Assembly: GCA_965229685.1 (NCBI GenBank)
Contig: OZ245920.1
Location: forward strand, 2,170,001 to 2,234,000
Direction: 5' to 3'
Source: Pacificispira sp033344895
Lineage (GTDB): Bacteria; Pseudomonadota; Alphaproteobacteria; UBA8366; Aestuariispiraceae
DNA: 64,000 nucleotides
The translations under genes and the position numbers were made by a program. The notes under the pieces are model-generated. The model worked only from the letters and a program-made list of their open reading frames with translations, made no database searches and was not told where the DNA came from. Of the stretch, positions 1 through 8,930 are shown in pieces (the first letter of the stretch is position 1; each line of letters opens with the position of its first letter).

Positions 1-669
1 CTCTATCTTGATGAATCGCTGCGGAAGACCGGCCGGTCGCATTGGTTGGAAGAGGAAATGGCAATCCTGTCCAGCGCGGAAACGTATCGAAACGACCCCG
101 ATGATGCCTGGCGCAGGGTCAAGGTACGGGGCGGCAAGCCGCGTTTTCTCCAGATCGTTCGTGAAGTCGCCGCCTGGCGCGAGACCGAGGCCCAGGCCCG
201 AGACCTGCCGCGCAACCGCATCATCAAGGACGATTCGCTGCTGGATATCGCCGGCAGCGCCCCAAAGTCGCTGGACGATCTGTCGCGTATTCGCGGTCTG
301 AGCCGCGGCTTTGCCGAAGGGAAATTGGGCAAGGGATTGCTGGACGCGGTGGCGCGCGCCATGGCCGTGCAGAAGGAAGACCTTCCCAAACCGCCGAAGC
401 AGGAACGTCCGCCGCCCGGACTTGGGCCGGTCACGGACCTCCTGAAGGTCCTGCTCAAGCGCAATTGTGAATCCGCCGGTGTCGCTTCCAGACTGATCGC
501 CAACGGCGAGGATCTGGAGCGGATTGCAGCGGATGACAACGCGCCGGTTGCGGCCCTTTCCGGCTGGCGGCGGGAACTGTTTGGTGACGATGCACTGGCC
601 CTGAAGCGCGGGGAGATCGCGCTGACTTGTGGTGCAAACGGGATCGACGTGATCCGGAGGGAGAACTGA
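1..669 (+). CDS. rnd: Ribonuclease D, C-terminal part (5' end outside window)
   Basis: The open frame enters from the left edge and ends at 669; about 222 residues are visible. RNase D is a 3'-5' exoribonuclease that trims tRNA 3' ends and other structured RNAs. The DEDD exonuclease domain lies off the window; what is left begins with the GRSHWLEEEM segment that follows it, then an HRDC-type helical domain (PRNRIIKDD, LDDLSRIRGLS, GLLDAVARAM) used for RNA contact, then a proline-rich linker and a second HRDC-like helical region. A TTG at 46 could be mistaken for a start, but the homologous reading continues upstream to base 1. The next gene starts 2 nt after the stop, so the two are likely cotranscribed. 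Family call is firm from the HRDC pattern, though the catalytic part cannot be inspected. Confidence 0.85.
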   Translation, partial: LYLDESLRKTGRSHWLEEEMAILSSAETYRNDPDDAWRRVKVRGGKPRFLQIVREVAAWRETEAQARDLPRNRIIKDDSLLDIAGSAPKSLDDLSRIRGLSRGFAEGKLGKGLLDAVARAMAVQKEDLPKPPKQERPPPGLGPVTDLLKVLLKRNCESAGVASRLIANGEDLERIAADDNAPVAALSGWRRELFGDDALALKRGEIALTCGANGIDVIRREN

Positions 670-670
670 G

Positions 671-1915
671 ATGCGCATTGCGGCAGCGATCGGGGCGGTA
701 ATCCTGTTGGTCGGACTAGGTCTGGCCGCGCGCTATTTCGCGACCGACGACGGTACTTCCCTGGATCTGACGGACCTGCCGACCCCGCAGCCTCAGGCAA
801 CGTCCCCGGAGACATCGGATGCGGGTGGACAGGTTGCGCAAACTCCGCCGTTGCCGCCGGCCCAGCCAGAAGGCAGTGACCTGCCGCCGCTGCCCGGCCA
901 GGACGGCGCGTCGGGCACGCAGCCGCAGCAGAACGCCATGGAGTCGGCACCGATGATGTCGGAGGAGGAAGGGCCTCTGCGCTTCTCGATGCCGCTCGAC
1001 TGCCCGGTCTACGGCGAGGACTGCTACATCCTCAACTATGTCAATGCCGGGCTGGAAACCGATCCCCGGGATTATTCCTGCGGATCGCTGACCTATGCCG
1101 AACATCGCGGCACGGATTTCCGTCTGCTGACGGAACGCCAGATGCAGGCGGGCGTCAGCGTGCTGGCCGCCGCCCCCGGCACTGTCGAACAGGCTCACGA
1201 CGGCATGCCCGACGCAAACTACCGCCTGTTCGGCCGCGCGGCTGTCGCCGATCGCGGCCTGGGCAATCGCGTCGTCATCGATCATGGCGACGGCATCAAG
1301 ACCATCTACGGTCATCTGAAACGCGGCAGCGTCGCCGTCAGTGCGGGCGACGTCGTCGCGCGCGGTCAGATGATCGGCCAGGTCGGCATGTCCGGACTGA
1401 CAGAGTTTCCCCATGTCCACTTCGAAGTCAGCGAACTGGGCAGTTTTGTCGATCCCTTTACCAGCGCCCTGCGTCACGAGGGGTGCGGCCTCGCCGGGGA
1501 TTCGATGTGGCAGCCCGAAACTCTCGCCAAGCTTCGCTATCTCCGGACCGTCGTCATTCGCTCCGGCTTTGCGGATGAGACCCTCAACCGGGCTGCGGTC
1601 GAATATGGCCTGTTCAACAACGGACCGATCTCCGCCAATGCGACGGCCCTCGTTCTGCATGTCTATGTGGCAGGCATACAGGAGGGCGATGCCTTCGTGG
1701 CGGAAATCACGGACCCGACGGGCGCCCGCTTCGTCAAATCTGGTAGCGCGTTCAGCCAGTTCCGGCAGTCCCGCCTGTTCGCCATTGGAAAGCAGGATCT
1801 GATCGATCCCCTTGTCCCGGGCATCTATACAGGTGAGTTCCGGTACTATCGCAAAGACGCAAGCGGTGAGCCGGTCCTGTTGCTGACGGTCAACGAATCC
1901 GTGGAAGTCCGCTGA
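671..1915 (+). CDS. M23 family (LytM-type) metallopeptidase, membrane-anchored
   Basis: The 414-residue protein has an N-terminal hydrophobic stretch (residues 3-20) that is a signal anchor or signal peptide, then a proline- and glutamine-rich linker to about residue 105, and an M23 peptidase domain. The zinc ligands of LytM enzymes appear intact: His145 and Asp149 in HRGTD and the HVH at 248-250, with GHLKRG near 214. It is therefore predicted to be an active periplasmic endopeptidase cutting peptidoglycan cross-links, not a degenerate activator of the EnvC/NlpD type. About 150 residues follow the peptidase core and form a beta-rich tail I do not recognise. It begins 2 nt after rnd and is convergent with ppx. 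The in vivo role in cell-wall turnover is inferred from the family. Confidence 0.85.
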   Translation: MRIAAAIGAVILLVGLGLAARYFATDDGTSLDLTDLPTPQPQATSPETSDAGGQVAQTPPLPPAQPEGSDLPPLPGQDGASGTQPQQNAMESAPMMSEEEGPLRFSMPLDCPVYGEDCYILNYVNAGLETDPRDYSCGSLTYAEHRGTDFRLLTERQMQAGVSVLAAAPGTVEQAHDGMPDANYRLFGRAAVADRGLGNRVVIDHGDGIKTIYGHLKRGSVAVSAGDVVARGQMIGQVGMSGLTEFPHVHFEVSELGSFVDPFTSALRHEGCGLAGDSMWQPETLAKLRYLRTVVIRSGFADETLNRAAVEYGLFNNGPISANATALVLHVYVAGIQEGDAFVAEITDPTGARFVKSGSAFSQFRQSRLFAIGKQDLIDPLVPGIYTGEFRYYRKDASGEPVLLLTVNESVEVR

Positions 1916-1935
1916 CGGCGCCGCATTCGGCGTTT
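1916..1935. terminator. Possible weak terminator between convergent genes
   Basis: In the short gap between the M23 peptidase and ppx, CGCCG-CATT-CGGCG (1919-1932) can form a 5-bp GC stem with a 4-nt loop followed by TTT on the plus strand. It is short and overlaps the ppx stop region, so it is only a candidate. Confidence 0.3.
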
Positions 1936-3437
1936 CAGGCCAGCCGGTCGATTTCCGGCGAAAGGGTCATCGCCTTTGCCAGCGTGGAGAAGCGACGCTC
2001 CACGACTTCCCCCACCAGGAAGGACAAATCCGCCGGGACGCGCAGGATCAGTTTTTCGTCTGTACGGGTCAGACCGATGCGGTGCAGGACCGATGTGATC
2101 CCCCCCGTCAACGTGTAGGCCAGACGGATCGACAGGCCGATGGCCCGCGCTTGATCCATTCGGCTGGGCTCGATCAGGGCCCGTACCGTGCGCATGGCCG
2201 GATGATCTTCATCCATCTGCGCATGCCGACTTGCAACCGCAAGCGCGAGGAAAACCCGTTCGTCGTGATGAATACCGACAAAGGGCAGGCGCTTCACGCG
2301 CAGCAGCGCGTGTTCTGCCCGATAGTCCGGATGCTCCCGTTTCGCGATGTCTGCCAGAATACAGGCGGCATGCCGCAACCGTCGGTCCGCCGCCGATTCC
2401 TTGTCATAGATCGGCGACATCCAGTCGAACAGATCGTCCCCGGTTACGGCGGCATCCGGACGCTCGTGATCCGCGATCCGGCGGCATCCGGCCAGAAGCG
2501 GGTCTTCCCTGCGTGCTTCGGGATCGAGACGGTCGAAAAGACACCCTTCCCGCAATCCGTTGGCGGAGAACACGATTTCCGTCGGCTGACCTGCAACCAT
2601 GATCCGGTGCAAAAGCATTGCCGCATAGGGCAGGACATCGACACGCCGCTTGGAGACGCCGGGAACCCGCTGAAGCGCGGCGGGGGACTGCCGGGACACA
2701 ATTTCCGCCAGTTCCAGCGCGTCATCGGCGCCGATCCGGTAGTCGTGAATGACATGCAAAGGGTATTCGATGTGGTCCATGTGCAGCCGGGCCAGATTAC
2801 GCCATGCACCACCAACCAGATAGAAGCGCCGCCCTTTCATCTCCGGCAGCCAGGAAATCTGGGCAAAGGCGCGGTCGATCTCTTCCTTGGCCTTGGCCGG
2901 CTTGGCAACCAGCTTCGGGTCCAGCCGCAACGGTCCCATGGGAAGCGTTGCCTGTCGGCCGGTATGCCCGTCACTCAATTCCACCAGTTCGACACTGCCG
3001 CCCCCGAGATCGCCCATCAGACCATCGGCACCCGGCGTACCGGACAGGACACCGAGGCCGCTGAGTCGGGCCTCTTCCTCACCGGACAGAACCTGTATCT
3101 CCTGGCCGCAAAGCTGACCGGCCCGGCGCACGAATTCCGGCCCGTTCTCCGCATCGCGCGCCGCCGCGGTCGCCAGCATGTCAACCCGCGCGACCCCCAT
3201 GTCGGCGGCCAATCTCATGAAGCGCGGCAGGGCGGCCAGGGCCTGTTCGATGCCGTCGTCATTCAGGCGGCCCGTAGCATCCAGTCCGCGCCCGAGGCCG
3301 CAGAGCAGCTTCTCGTTAAAGATGGCGAACGGTGCCCGGTCAGAGGATTCGTAGACGACGAGCCGGATCGAATTCGACCCGATGTCGACAACAGCGACGG
3401 GCGGGCTATCAGGCAAGCTGGTGCGCCTATCGGCCAT
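1935..3437 (-). CDS. ppx: Exopolyphosphatase, Ppx/GppA family
   Basis: This 500-residue enzyme releases orthophosphate from the ends of polyphosphate chains or hydrolyses pppGpp; the family contains both. The ASKHA-fold phosphate-binding loops are visible: DIGSNSIRL (18-26), SGEEEARL (118-125, with the family's catalytic Glu) and GDLGGGSVEL (142-151). The C-terminal third carries the helical HD-like extension found in long Ppx proteins (around 500 residues, like E. coli Ppx at 513), which favours Ppx over the shorter Ppx1 type. It is read 83 nt downstream of ppk on the same strand, so synthesis and breakdown of polyphosphate are probably encoded in one operon. Ppx versus GppA cannot be settled from sequence, but the ppk neighbour points to polyphosphate. 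Confidence 0.9.
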   Translation of the reverse strand: MADRRTSLPDSPPVAVVDIGSNSIRLVVYESSDRAPFAIFNEKLLCGLGRGLDATGRLNDDGIEQALAALPRFMRLAADMGVARVDMLATAAARDAENGPEFVRRAGQLCGQEIQVLSGEEEARLSGLGVLSGTPGADGLMGDLGGGSVELVELSDGHTGRQATLPMGPLRLDPKLVAKPAKAKEEIDRAFAQISWLPEMKGRRFYLVGGAWRNLARLHMDHIEYPLHVIHDYRIGADDALELAEIVSRQSPAALQRVPGVSKRRVDVLPYAAMLLHRIMVAGQPTEIVFSANGLREGCLFDRLDPEARREDPLLAGCRRIADHERPDAAVTGDDLFDWMSPIYDKESAADRRLRHAACILADIAKREHPDYRAEHALLRVKRLPFVGIHHDERVFLALAVASRHAQMDEDHPAMRTVRALIEPSRMDQARAIGLSIRLAYTLTGGITSVLHRIGLTRTDEKLILRVPADLSFLVGEVVERRFSTLAKAMTLSPEIDRLA

Positions 3438-3520
3438 GGCGATCCCTAAAACTGCGGCCGCGAGACCGGAAGATCCGGCACGCTTTGACGCGGGGAAAAT
3501 CGAAGATCAGGTCCAGCACG

Positions 3521-5794
3521 TCAACCGGTCTTGGCCGCCTTTGACGATTTCGCCGCAGGTGATTTGCCCGACGCCTTCTTCGCCTTGGCCTTCGTGCGCT
3601 TGACCGTCGTCGCCATTTTGCCGGCCCTCTTGATCGCCTTTCCACGTCCGGAAAGACTTGGATTGGTCATGAAGAAGACATGGCAGTTGAAGCCAGCCCC
3701 GACCGGTTCGTTTCGATCATATTCAGCGGTCGGTTCCATGTGCCAGGTCTGCGCCTCGTCATTGAGATTTGCATACATGACCTGTTCGAGAATCTGCCGC
3801 TTCACGGTCACGTTCTCTATCGGAACCATGGTTTCGACACGCCGATCCAAATTCCGCGGCATCAGGTCAGCCGAACTGATGTAGACCTTGGCGTCCAACG
3901 ACGGCAATCCGTTCCCTGCCCCGAAGCAGAAGATGCGGCTGTGTTCCAGAAAGCGCCCGACGATGCTCTTCACCCGAATACGGTCGCTGAGGCCAGGCAC
4001 GCCCGGGCGCAGACAACAGATCCCGCGGATGACGAGATCGACTTCGACCCCGGCATTGGAGGCATCATAGAGTGCGTCGATCAACTCGCCGTCGACCAGG
4101 TTGTTGACCTTGATCCAGATCTGGGCCGGTCTGCCTGCCTTGGCGTGCTCAATCTCTTCGCGGATGCTGGTCAGCAGACGGTGGCGCAGTGTAATCGGCG
4201 CAATCGCCAGTCGTTCCAGCCCTTCGGGCGTCGCATAACCGGTCATGTAGTTGAAGACGCGCGCGGCATCCCGCGCCAGCGCCGGGTCGCAGGTGAAGTA
4301 ACTGAGGTCGGTATAGATCTTGGCGGTGATCGGATGATAGTTCCCGGTCCCGAAATGAACGTAGGACCGCAGACCCGACCCCTCGCGGCGCACCGCCATG
4401 GACACTTTCGCATGGGTCTTCAGGTCCACGAAGCCATAGACGACCTGAACGCCCGACCGTTCAAGATCGCGCGCCCATCGGATGTTTGCCGCCTCGTCGA
4501 AACGGGCCTTGAGTTCGACCAGCGCCGTAACCGACTTGCCCGCCTCCGCCGCCTCACTCAGCGCAGCGATGATCGGCGAGTCCTTCGACGTTCGATACAA
4601 TGTCTGCTTGATCGCGACGACGGCCGGGTCCTGCGCGGCCTGGCGCAGGAACTGAACCACGACATCGAAGCTTTCATACGGGTGGTGAACGATGATGTCC
4701 TTGGCCCGGATTGCCGCGAAACAATCGCCGCCGAAGTCGCGGATGCGTTCCGGGAAGCGGATGTTGAAGGGATCGAACAGCAGGTCCCGGCGTTCCGACA
4801 CGATCATCTGACTGACATCCGACATGCCCAGAATGCCGTCGAGCGGGAAGACGTCGTCCGAATCGGTATCCAACTGATCGATCACGAAATCCCGGAGCTC
4901 CTCCGGCATGCTGGCATCCATGGTCAAGCGGATGACGTGACCGCGACGGCGTCGGCGCAGCATGCTTTCGAAGGTCCGCACAAGGTCTTCGGCTTCTTCG
5001 TCGATTTCAACGTCGCTGTCCCGTATGACACGGAACATCCCCTGCCCCGTCACGGCAAAGCCCGGGAACAGCCGGTCCATGTAGATCCGGATCGTGTCTT
5101 CCAGAAGGATGAAACGCGCCTTTTGTCCCGGCAGGCGGATAAAGCGGTCCAGATTGCTGGGCACCGGCAACAGGCCGTTCATGTGCTTGTCGTCTTCCGG
5201 CCGCATCAGTTCGAGTGCCAGCACGAGCCCCTTGTTCGGAATGAAGGGGAACGGATGCGCCGGGTCGACGGCCAGCGGCGTCAGGGCCGGGAATATCTGC
5301 TCCAGGAAAAACCCATCCAGCCAGCTGCGTTCCCGGACCGTCAGCTCGTCCGCGTTGAGCAGCGTCACGGAGTTGCGGCGCAATTCGATCTGGAGCTCCT
5401 CCCAGATCTGCTGCTGCAGGCGCATTAGGGCACCGGCCTCTTCGGAAATCAGACGCAGCTGCTGTGCCGGGGAATTGCCATCCTGGCTGGGAGTCGTGAT
5501 CCCTGCCGACACCTGCCCCTTCAGGCCGGCAACGCGAACCATGTAGAACTCATCAAGGTTGCTGGCCGAGATGGACAGGAAGCGCAGACGTTCCAGCAAG
5601 GGATGATGGGTGTTGCTGGCTTCCTCAAGGACACGTGTGTTGAAGGCAAGCCACGAGAGTTCGCGGTTTATGAAGCGCTCCGCCCCCCAATCCGCCGGAG
5701 AACGCGGATTTTGCGGCACGGCAATGACCGTATCGGCATCGTTCTGGCCGTCGTCGGCTGCGCTTGTCGGCTCTCCGCTATTCTCTGTCGTCAC
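3521..5794 (-). CDS. ppk: Polyphosphate kinase 1
   Basis: The 757-residue protein makes polyphosphate from the gamma phosphate of ATP, reversibly. N-terminal domain (FINRELSWLAFN near 41), head domain and the two PLD-like C-terminal domains are all present. The phosphohistidine is His461 in KTHAK and the second essential His is His480 in YVHFGTGNYH; their 19-residue spacing equals that of His435 and His454 in the E. coli enzyme. The last 30 or so residues form a Lys/Ala/Ser-rich basic tail (KRTKAKAKKASGK) not needed for catalysis, possibly binding polyphosphate or nucleic acid; that is an inference. It precedes ppx on the same strand and is divergent from the SixA-like gene. Confidence 0.95.
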   Translation of the reverse strand: MTTENSGEPTSAADDGQNDADTVIAVPQNPRSPADWGAERFINRELSWLAFNTRVLEEASNTHHPLLERLRFLSISASNLDEFYMVRVAGLKGQVSAGITTPSQDGNSPAQQLRLISEEAGALMRLQQQIWEELQIELRRNSVTLLNADELTVRERSWLDGFFLEQIFPALTPLAVDPAHPFPFIPNKGLVLALELMRPEDDKHMNGLLPVPSNLDRFIRLPGQKARFILLEDTIRIYMDRLFPGFAVTGQGMFRVIRDSDVEIDEEAEDLVRTFESMLRRRRRGHVIRLTMDASMPEELRDFVIDQLDTDSDDVFPLDGILGMSDVSQMIVSERRDLLFDPFNIRFPERIRDFGGDCFAAIRAKDIIVHHPYESFDVVVQFLRQAAQDPAVVAIKQTLYRTSKDSPIIAALSEAAEAGKSVTALVELKARFDEAANIRWARDLERSGVQVVYGFVDLKTHAKVSMAVRREGSGLRSYVHFGTGNYHPITAKIYTDLSYFTCDPALARDAARVFNYMTGYATPEGLERLAIAPITLRHRLLTSIREEIEHAKAGRPAQIWIKVNNLVDGELIDALYDASNAGVEVDLVIRGICCLRPGVPGLSDRIRVKSIVGRFLEHSRIFCFGAGNGLPSLDAKVYISSADLMPRNLDRRVETMVPIENVTVKRQILEQVMYANLNDEAQTWHMEPTAEYDRNEPVGAGFNCHVFFMTNPSLSGRGKAIKRAGKMATTVKRTKAKAKKASGKSPAAKSSKAAKTG

Positions 5795-5982
5795 GGCAGA
5801 TCTCCCAGTGAAATCCCGATAGGATACACGAGTTGTTCATGCGGGATAGCGAATGCTCGCGCGGGTGTCACGGCGAATTTTGTTACAAACCTGTGGCTAA
5901 GGGTGCCGGATTTCTGTCACTTGAGGCCGCGTATGGGCTCGTGGTAATCGGCCTCTGTCGACAGACTATGGAAGTGACCATC

Positions 5983-6507
5983 ATGCCGCTGCTCTATGTC
6001 TTCCGCCATGCCAAATCCAGCTGGGCCGAGCCCGGAATGAAGGATTTCGACCGGCCACTGGCCAATCGAGGCCTGAAGGCAGCGCCGCGCATGGCCATGT
6101 TGATGCGGGATCGGAAGATTAGACCGAACCTAATTCTCTGCTCCACCAGCCGACGTACCCGGGAAACCCTGGGCCTTGTCCTGCCGTTCCTAGAGGGAGA
6201 AACCCGCATCTTACTGGAAGATTCGATTTACGAGGCGAGAAGCGAAAACGATCTGCTGGAGCGTCTGCGGCGTCTGCCGATCGGCACGAAACGCGTCATG
6301 GTAATCGGCCACAACCCGATCATGCAGGACCTGACCCTCGCCCTGGGCAAGTCCGCCACCACGCCGGATCACCTCGTGTCCGTGAAGGAAAAGTTCCCCA
6401 CGGCGGGGCTGGCCGTACTCGATCTGGGTGACACGCCATGGCCCGCCATTGCACCCGACACCGCGACCCTCACAGATTTCATCACTCCGCGCGCTTTGCC
6501 GAATTGA
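5983..6507 (+). CDS. SixA-like histidine phosphatase
   Basis: The 174-residue protein belongs to the histidine phosphatase (phosphoglycerate mutase-like) superfamily. The phosphorylated His sits in the amino-terminal RHAKSSW motif; LCSTSRRTRET supplies the second Arg, and GHNP carries the second catalytic His. SixA in E. coli removes phosphate from phosphohistidine proteins of phosphorelays and the nitrogen PTS. I chose ATG 5983 because GGAAG lies 8 nt upstream; ATG 5968 in the same frame lacks a ribosome site, and an even longer reading frame from 5833 covers the ppk promoter region. It is divergent from ppk and convergent with the CYTH-CHAD gene, so it sits inside a polyphosphate gene group. 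The true substrate is unknown. Confidence 0.85.
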   Translation: MPLLYVFRHAKSSWAEPGMKDFDRPLANRGLKAAPRMAMLMRDRKIRPNLILCSTSRRTRETLGLVLPFLEGETRILLEDSIYEARSENDLLERLRRLPIGTKRVMVIGHNPIMQDLTLALGKSATTPDHLVSVKEKFPTAGLAVLDLGDTPWPAIAPDTATLTDFITPRALPN

Positions 6508-6535
6508 ACATCAGCGCCCGGAGGCCGCCACCGCC

Positions 6536-8059
6536 TCAATGCCAGAATGGCGTCAGACGCTGAAACACCATCCACTTTCCAGCCAGATCCGAAAGACCGG
6601 CCTCGACCTTTTTCCGATTGTGCGCGGCAATGTATTGCCGGACCGACTTCGGCACCGGCCGGTCCGGTGCATCCATGGCGTCGACCAGCGCCGCATGCAC
6701 GACGGCATCGTTCAAACCGCCGAGACACTCCTGTAGTTTCTTGCTGGCGGAACGCCAGGGCTTCACATCGTTGGAACCATAAAGACTTTCAAAAAATTCA
6801 ATCGCATAACGGAATTTCTTGATGTCGATGCGCAGCGCATGAAGGGCCTCCTCCGGAAGCGAGGTCGGGTCTTCACCCGCAGCGGTACGGACAACCGTCA
6901 GACGGTCATCCAACAGGCGCCGGGCAATCGTGCCGATATTCAATCCCCGCGCCGCCAGCGGTTCCGGGAGGTAGGGAAATCGTACCAATGCGATCTGCAG
7001 CCTGCCGTAGCGCGGCGACCGCAAAGCCTTGTGTGCCTTCTTGTACGACCGATCCCGTGCCGTCCTGGCGCGCTCGACAAATGCCTTGAGGGCCTTGGGC
7101 GCATCGCGGCGCGCGCTCAGTGGCTCCAGCGTTTCATTCAGAAACACATCCCAGTCCCGTGCCGGCCCAAGAGCCCCCTGCTGACGCTGCAGTTCCCTGC
7201 TCAGCGGTTTGCGGATTTCGTCCGGCAGAATGGTACGAAAGGCCGCCAACGCGGCACGGATCCTGCGCACGGCCACCCGGCTCTGATGCACGCCGCCGAT
7301 ATGCGTGCCATCCAGGATCACGGCATCATTCCCGAGAACCTGCGACGTGCCCTCCTCCACGAGCCGACCAAGGGCGGACCAGGCGCGATCGTCAGGCTTC
7401 AGAACAACCTTCTCCGCCTTGCGCGGTTTGGGGTTGGATTGAAGGAAAAGCGCGTATCCCCTTGCGGCCTTGCTTTCTTCCCCCACGTGACATGTATAGC
7501 GATCCGCCAGGTCCGCCGCGAATTCCAGCAGGGCTTGCGGGGTGCCGCCTTTGAGTTCCAGCTCGGCTTCGCAGACTTCTACCGAACGGCCGCAACTGTC
7601 GATCCGGCCGACATCAAGAGCCAGTTCGACGGCGCCCCCTCCCAAGTCCAGCATCCAGGCGGTACGGCGGATATCCGTCGTGAAGACCGGACGCAGCGGC
7701 GACTTCCTTGTCAGCGTGGCGATATCGTCCCGCAGCGCCATATCCGCGATCAGAGAGATATCGGGCTCTTGTGACGAAGTCGGCGCATTGTGTACGCGAC
7801 GGCGCTGCAGCCCGGCACCGCCGGCGGCCCCCTTTACGGTCTGAATTCGGTCCGACCCTTCCTGACGGATCCGAAACGCCATCTTGCGGGATTTCAGATC
7901 CAGGCCGTCGGTATCGAAATACACAGCCAACAGATTCTTCGACACCGCGCGTCCGCGCTTGGCGCGATGGATCAGGGGGTCGCGTCGGAAGCGGTCCAGA
8001 TCGGCCGGGTCGAGACGAAGCTTAAGTTCGATTTCACTCTCTGACATGACCGGATTCAT
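6536..8059 (-). CDS. CYTH-CHAD domain protein (triphosphate tunnel enzyme fused to polyphosphate-binding domain)
   Basis: The 507-residue protein starts with a CYTH domain: the signature ExExK appears as EIELKL close to the N terminus, followed by Arg/Lys-rich tunnel strands (AFRIRQEGSDR) and a Glu-rich face (EAELELKGG). From about residue 215 onward it is a CHAD domain, helices rich in conserved His and Arg (HIGGVHQSRVAVRRIRAAL, LHALRIDIKKFRYAIEFF). CYTH domains of this class hydrolyse inorganic triphosphate; CHAD domains bind polyphosphate. ATG 8059 was picked because GGAGGG lies just upstream; ATG 8047 is an alternative and the frame further upstream is non-homologous. It lies beside ppk, ppx and the SixA-like gene, which agrees with a polyphosphate role. 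Confidence 0.88.
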   Translation of the reverse strand: MNPVMSESEIELKLRLDPADLDRFRRDPLIHRAKRGRAVSKNLLAVYFDTDGLDLKSRKMAFRIRQEGSDRIQTVKGAAGGAGLQRRRVHNAPTSSQEPDISLIADMALRDDIATLTRKSPLRPVFTTDIRRTAWMLDLGGGAVELALDVGRIDSCGRSVEVCEAELELKGGTPQALLEFAADLADRYTCHVGEESKAARGYALFLQSNPKPRKAEKVVLKPDDRAWSALGRLVEEGTSQVLGNDAVILDGTHIGGVHQSRVAVRRIRAALAAFRTILPDEIRKPLSRELQRQQGALGPARDWDVFLNETLEPLSARRDAPKALKAFVERARTARDRSYKKAHKALRSPRYGRLQIALVRFPYLPEPLAARGLNIGTIARRLLDDRLTVVRTAAGEDPTSLPEEALHALRIDIKKFRYAIEFFESLYGSNDVKPWRSASKKLQECLGGLNDAVVHAALVDAMDAPDRPVPKSVRQYIAAHNRKKVEAGLSDLAGKWMVFQRLTPFWH

Positions 8060-8132
8060 AGCCCTCCGATCAATGTAATCAATCAGATAGTGTATCGTCA
8101 CAAAAGCTTCATCCGATTGCCACCATCTGCAA

Positions 8133-8918
8133 CTACAGCGTGCCTGGGAACCCGCCGCCATCGACCAGAAGGTTCTGGCCCGTAATGAAGCCTGACTGCG
8201 CACTGCACAGGAACGCACAGGCATGACCAAATTCATCCGGCTCCCCGACGCGCCCCGCCGGATTGGCTTCTCCGATCCGTTTCAGCGCCTCGTCTTCGCT
8301 GATGCCGTCCTTTGCCGCACGGGCCGCGATCGTGCCCCGCAGACGGTCGGTATTGAACGGACCCGGCAAGAGGCCGTTGATGGTCACGTTATGCCGGACG
8401 GTTTCCCTAGCGATGCCGGCCACGAAGCCGGTCAGCCCCGCCCGCGCGCCGTTCGACAGGCCCAGGATCGATATCGGCGCCTTCACGGCGGAGGAGGTCA
8501 CATTGACAATCCGACCGAACTTCCGATCCATCATTCCGTCCACGGTCGCCTTGATCAGAAAGATCGCGGTCAGCATGTTTGCGTCGACCGCCTTGATCCA
8601 GTCGTCGCGATCCCAGTCCCGGAAATTCCCCGGGGGCGGCCCTCCGGCATTGTTGATCAGGATATCGGGCTCTGGACAGGCGGACAGCAGGGCGTCCCGG
8701 CCTTCGTCGGTGGTCACGTCGATTGCGACCGGCGTCACGGTGACGCCAGTCGCTTGCCGGATCTCATCCGCAGTTCTCTCCAGGGCATCGGCGCTGCGGG
8801 CGTTGATCACCAGATCCACCCCCTCCTGCGCCAGGGCCATTGCACAGGCCTTTCCCAGCCCCTTGGACGACGCACAGACGATCGCTTTCTTGCCCTTCAG
8901 ACCGAGATCCATGTTCAC
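8133..8918 (-). CDS. Short-chain dehydrogenase/reductase with atypical active site
   Basis: The 261-residue protein has the classical SDR Rossmann fold: cofactor loop CASSKGLGKA (15-24), NNAG (89-92) and C-terminal GQNLLVDGGGFPG. The NADP(H)-type oxidoreductase role is from the family; FabG-like annotations are common. The catalytic Ser is at about 142-143, but the usual Tyr-x-x-x-Lys is replaced by Ser155-Asn-Gly-Ala-Arg159. This LSNxxR variant occurs in a known SDR branch, so it is not necessarily dead, but the normal proton relay is missing and the substrate cannot be guessed. It is read 12 nt downstream of hdaA on the same strand. A start at 8918 gives the standard family length. Confidence 0.85.
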   Translation of the reverse strand: MNMDLGLKGKKAIVCASSKGLGKACAMALAQEGVDLVINARSADALERTADEIRQATGVTVTPVAIDVTTDEGRDALLSACPEPDILINNAGGPPPGNFRDWDRDDWIKAVDANMLTAIFLIKATVDGMMDRKFGRIVNVTSSAVKAPISILGLSNGARAGLTGFVAGIARETVRHNVTINGLLPGPFNTDRLRGTIAARAAKDGISEDEALKRIGEANPAGRVGEPDEFGHACAFLCSAQSGFITGQNLLVDGGGFPGTL

Positions 8919-8930
8919 ACTCCCTGTTTG

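Noticed and set aside
3680..5428. A 582-residue plus-strand frame opposite ppk
   Set aside because: It is antisense to a complete polyphosphate kinase, has no recognisable motif and is His/Arg/Gln-rich, a common shadow in high-GC DNA.
5795..5982. Possible Pho box between ppk and the SixA-like gene
   Set aside because: TGTCAC-like words occur at two places but not as paired 7-mers with 4-nt spacing, so the match is too weak to report.
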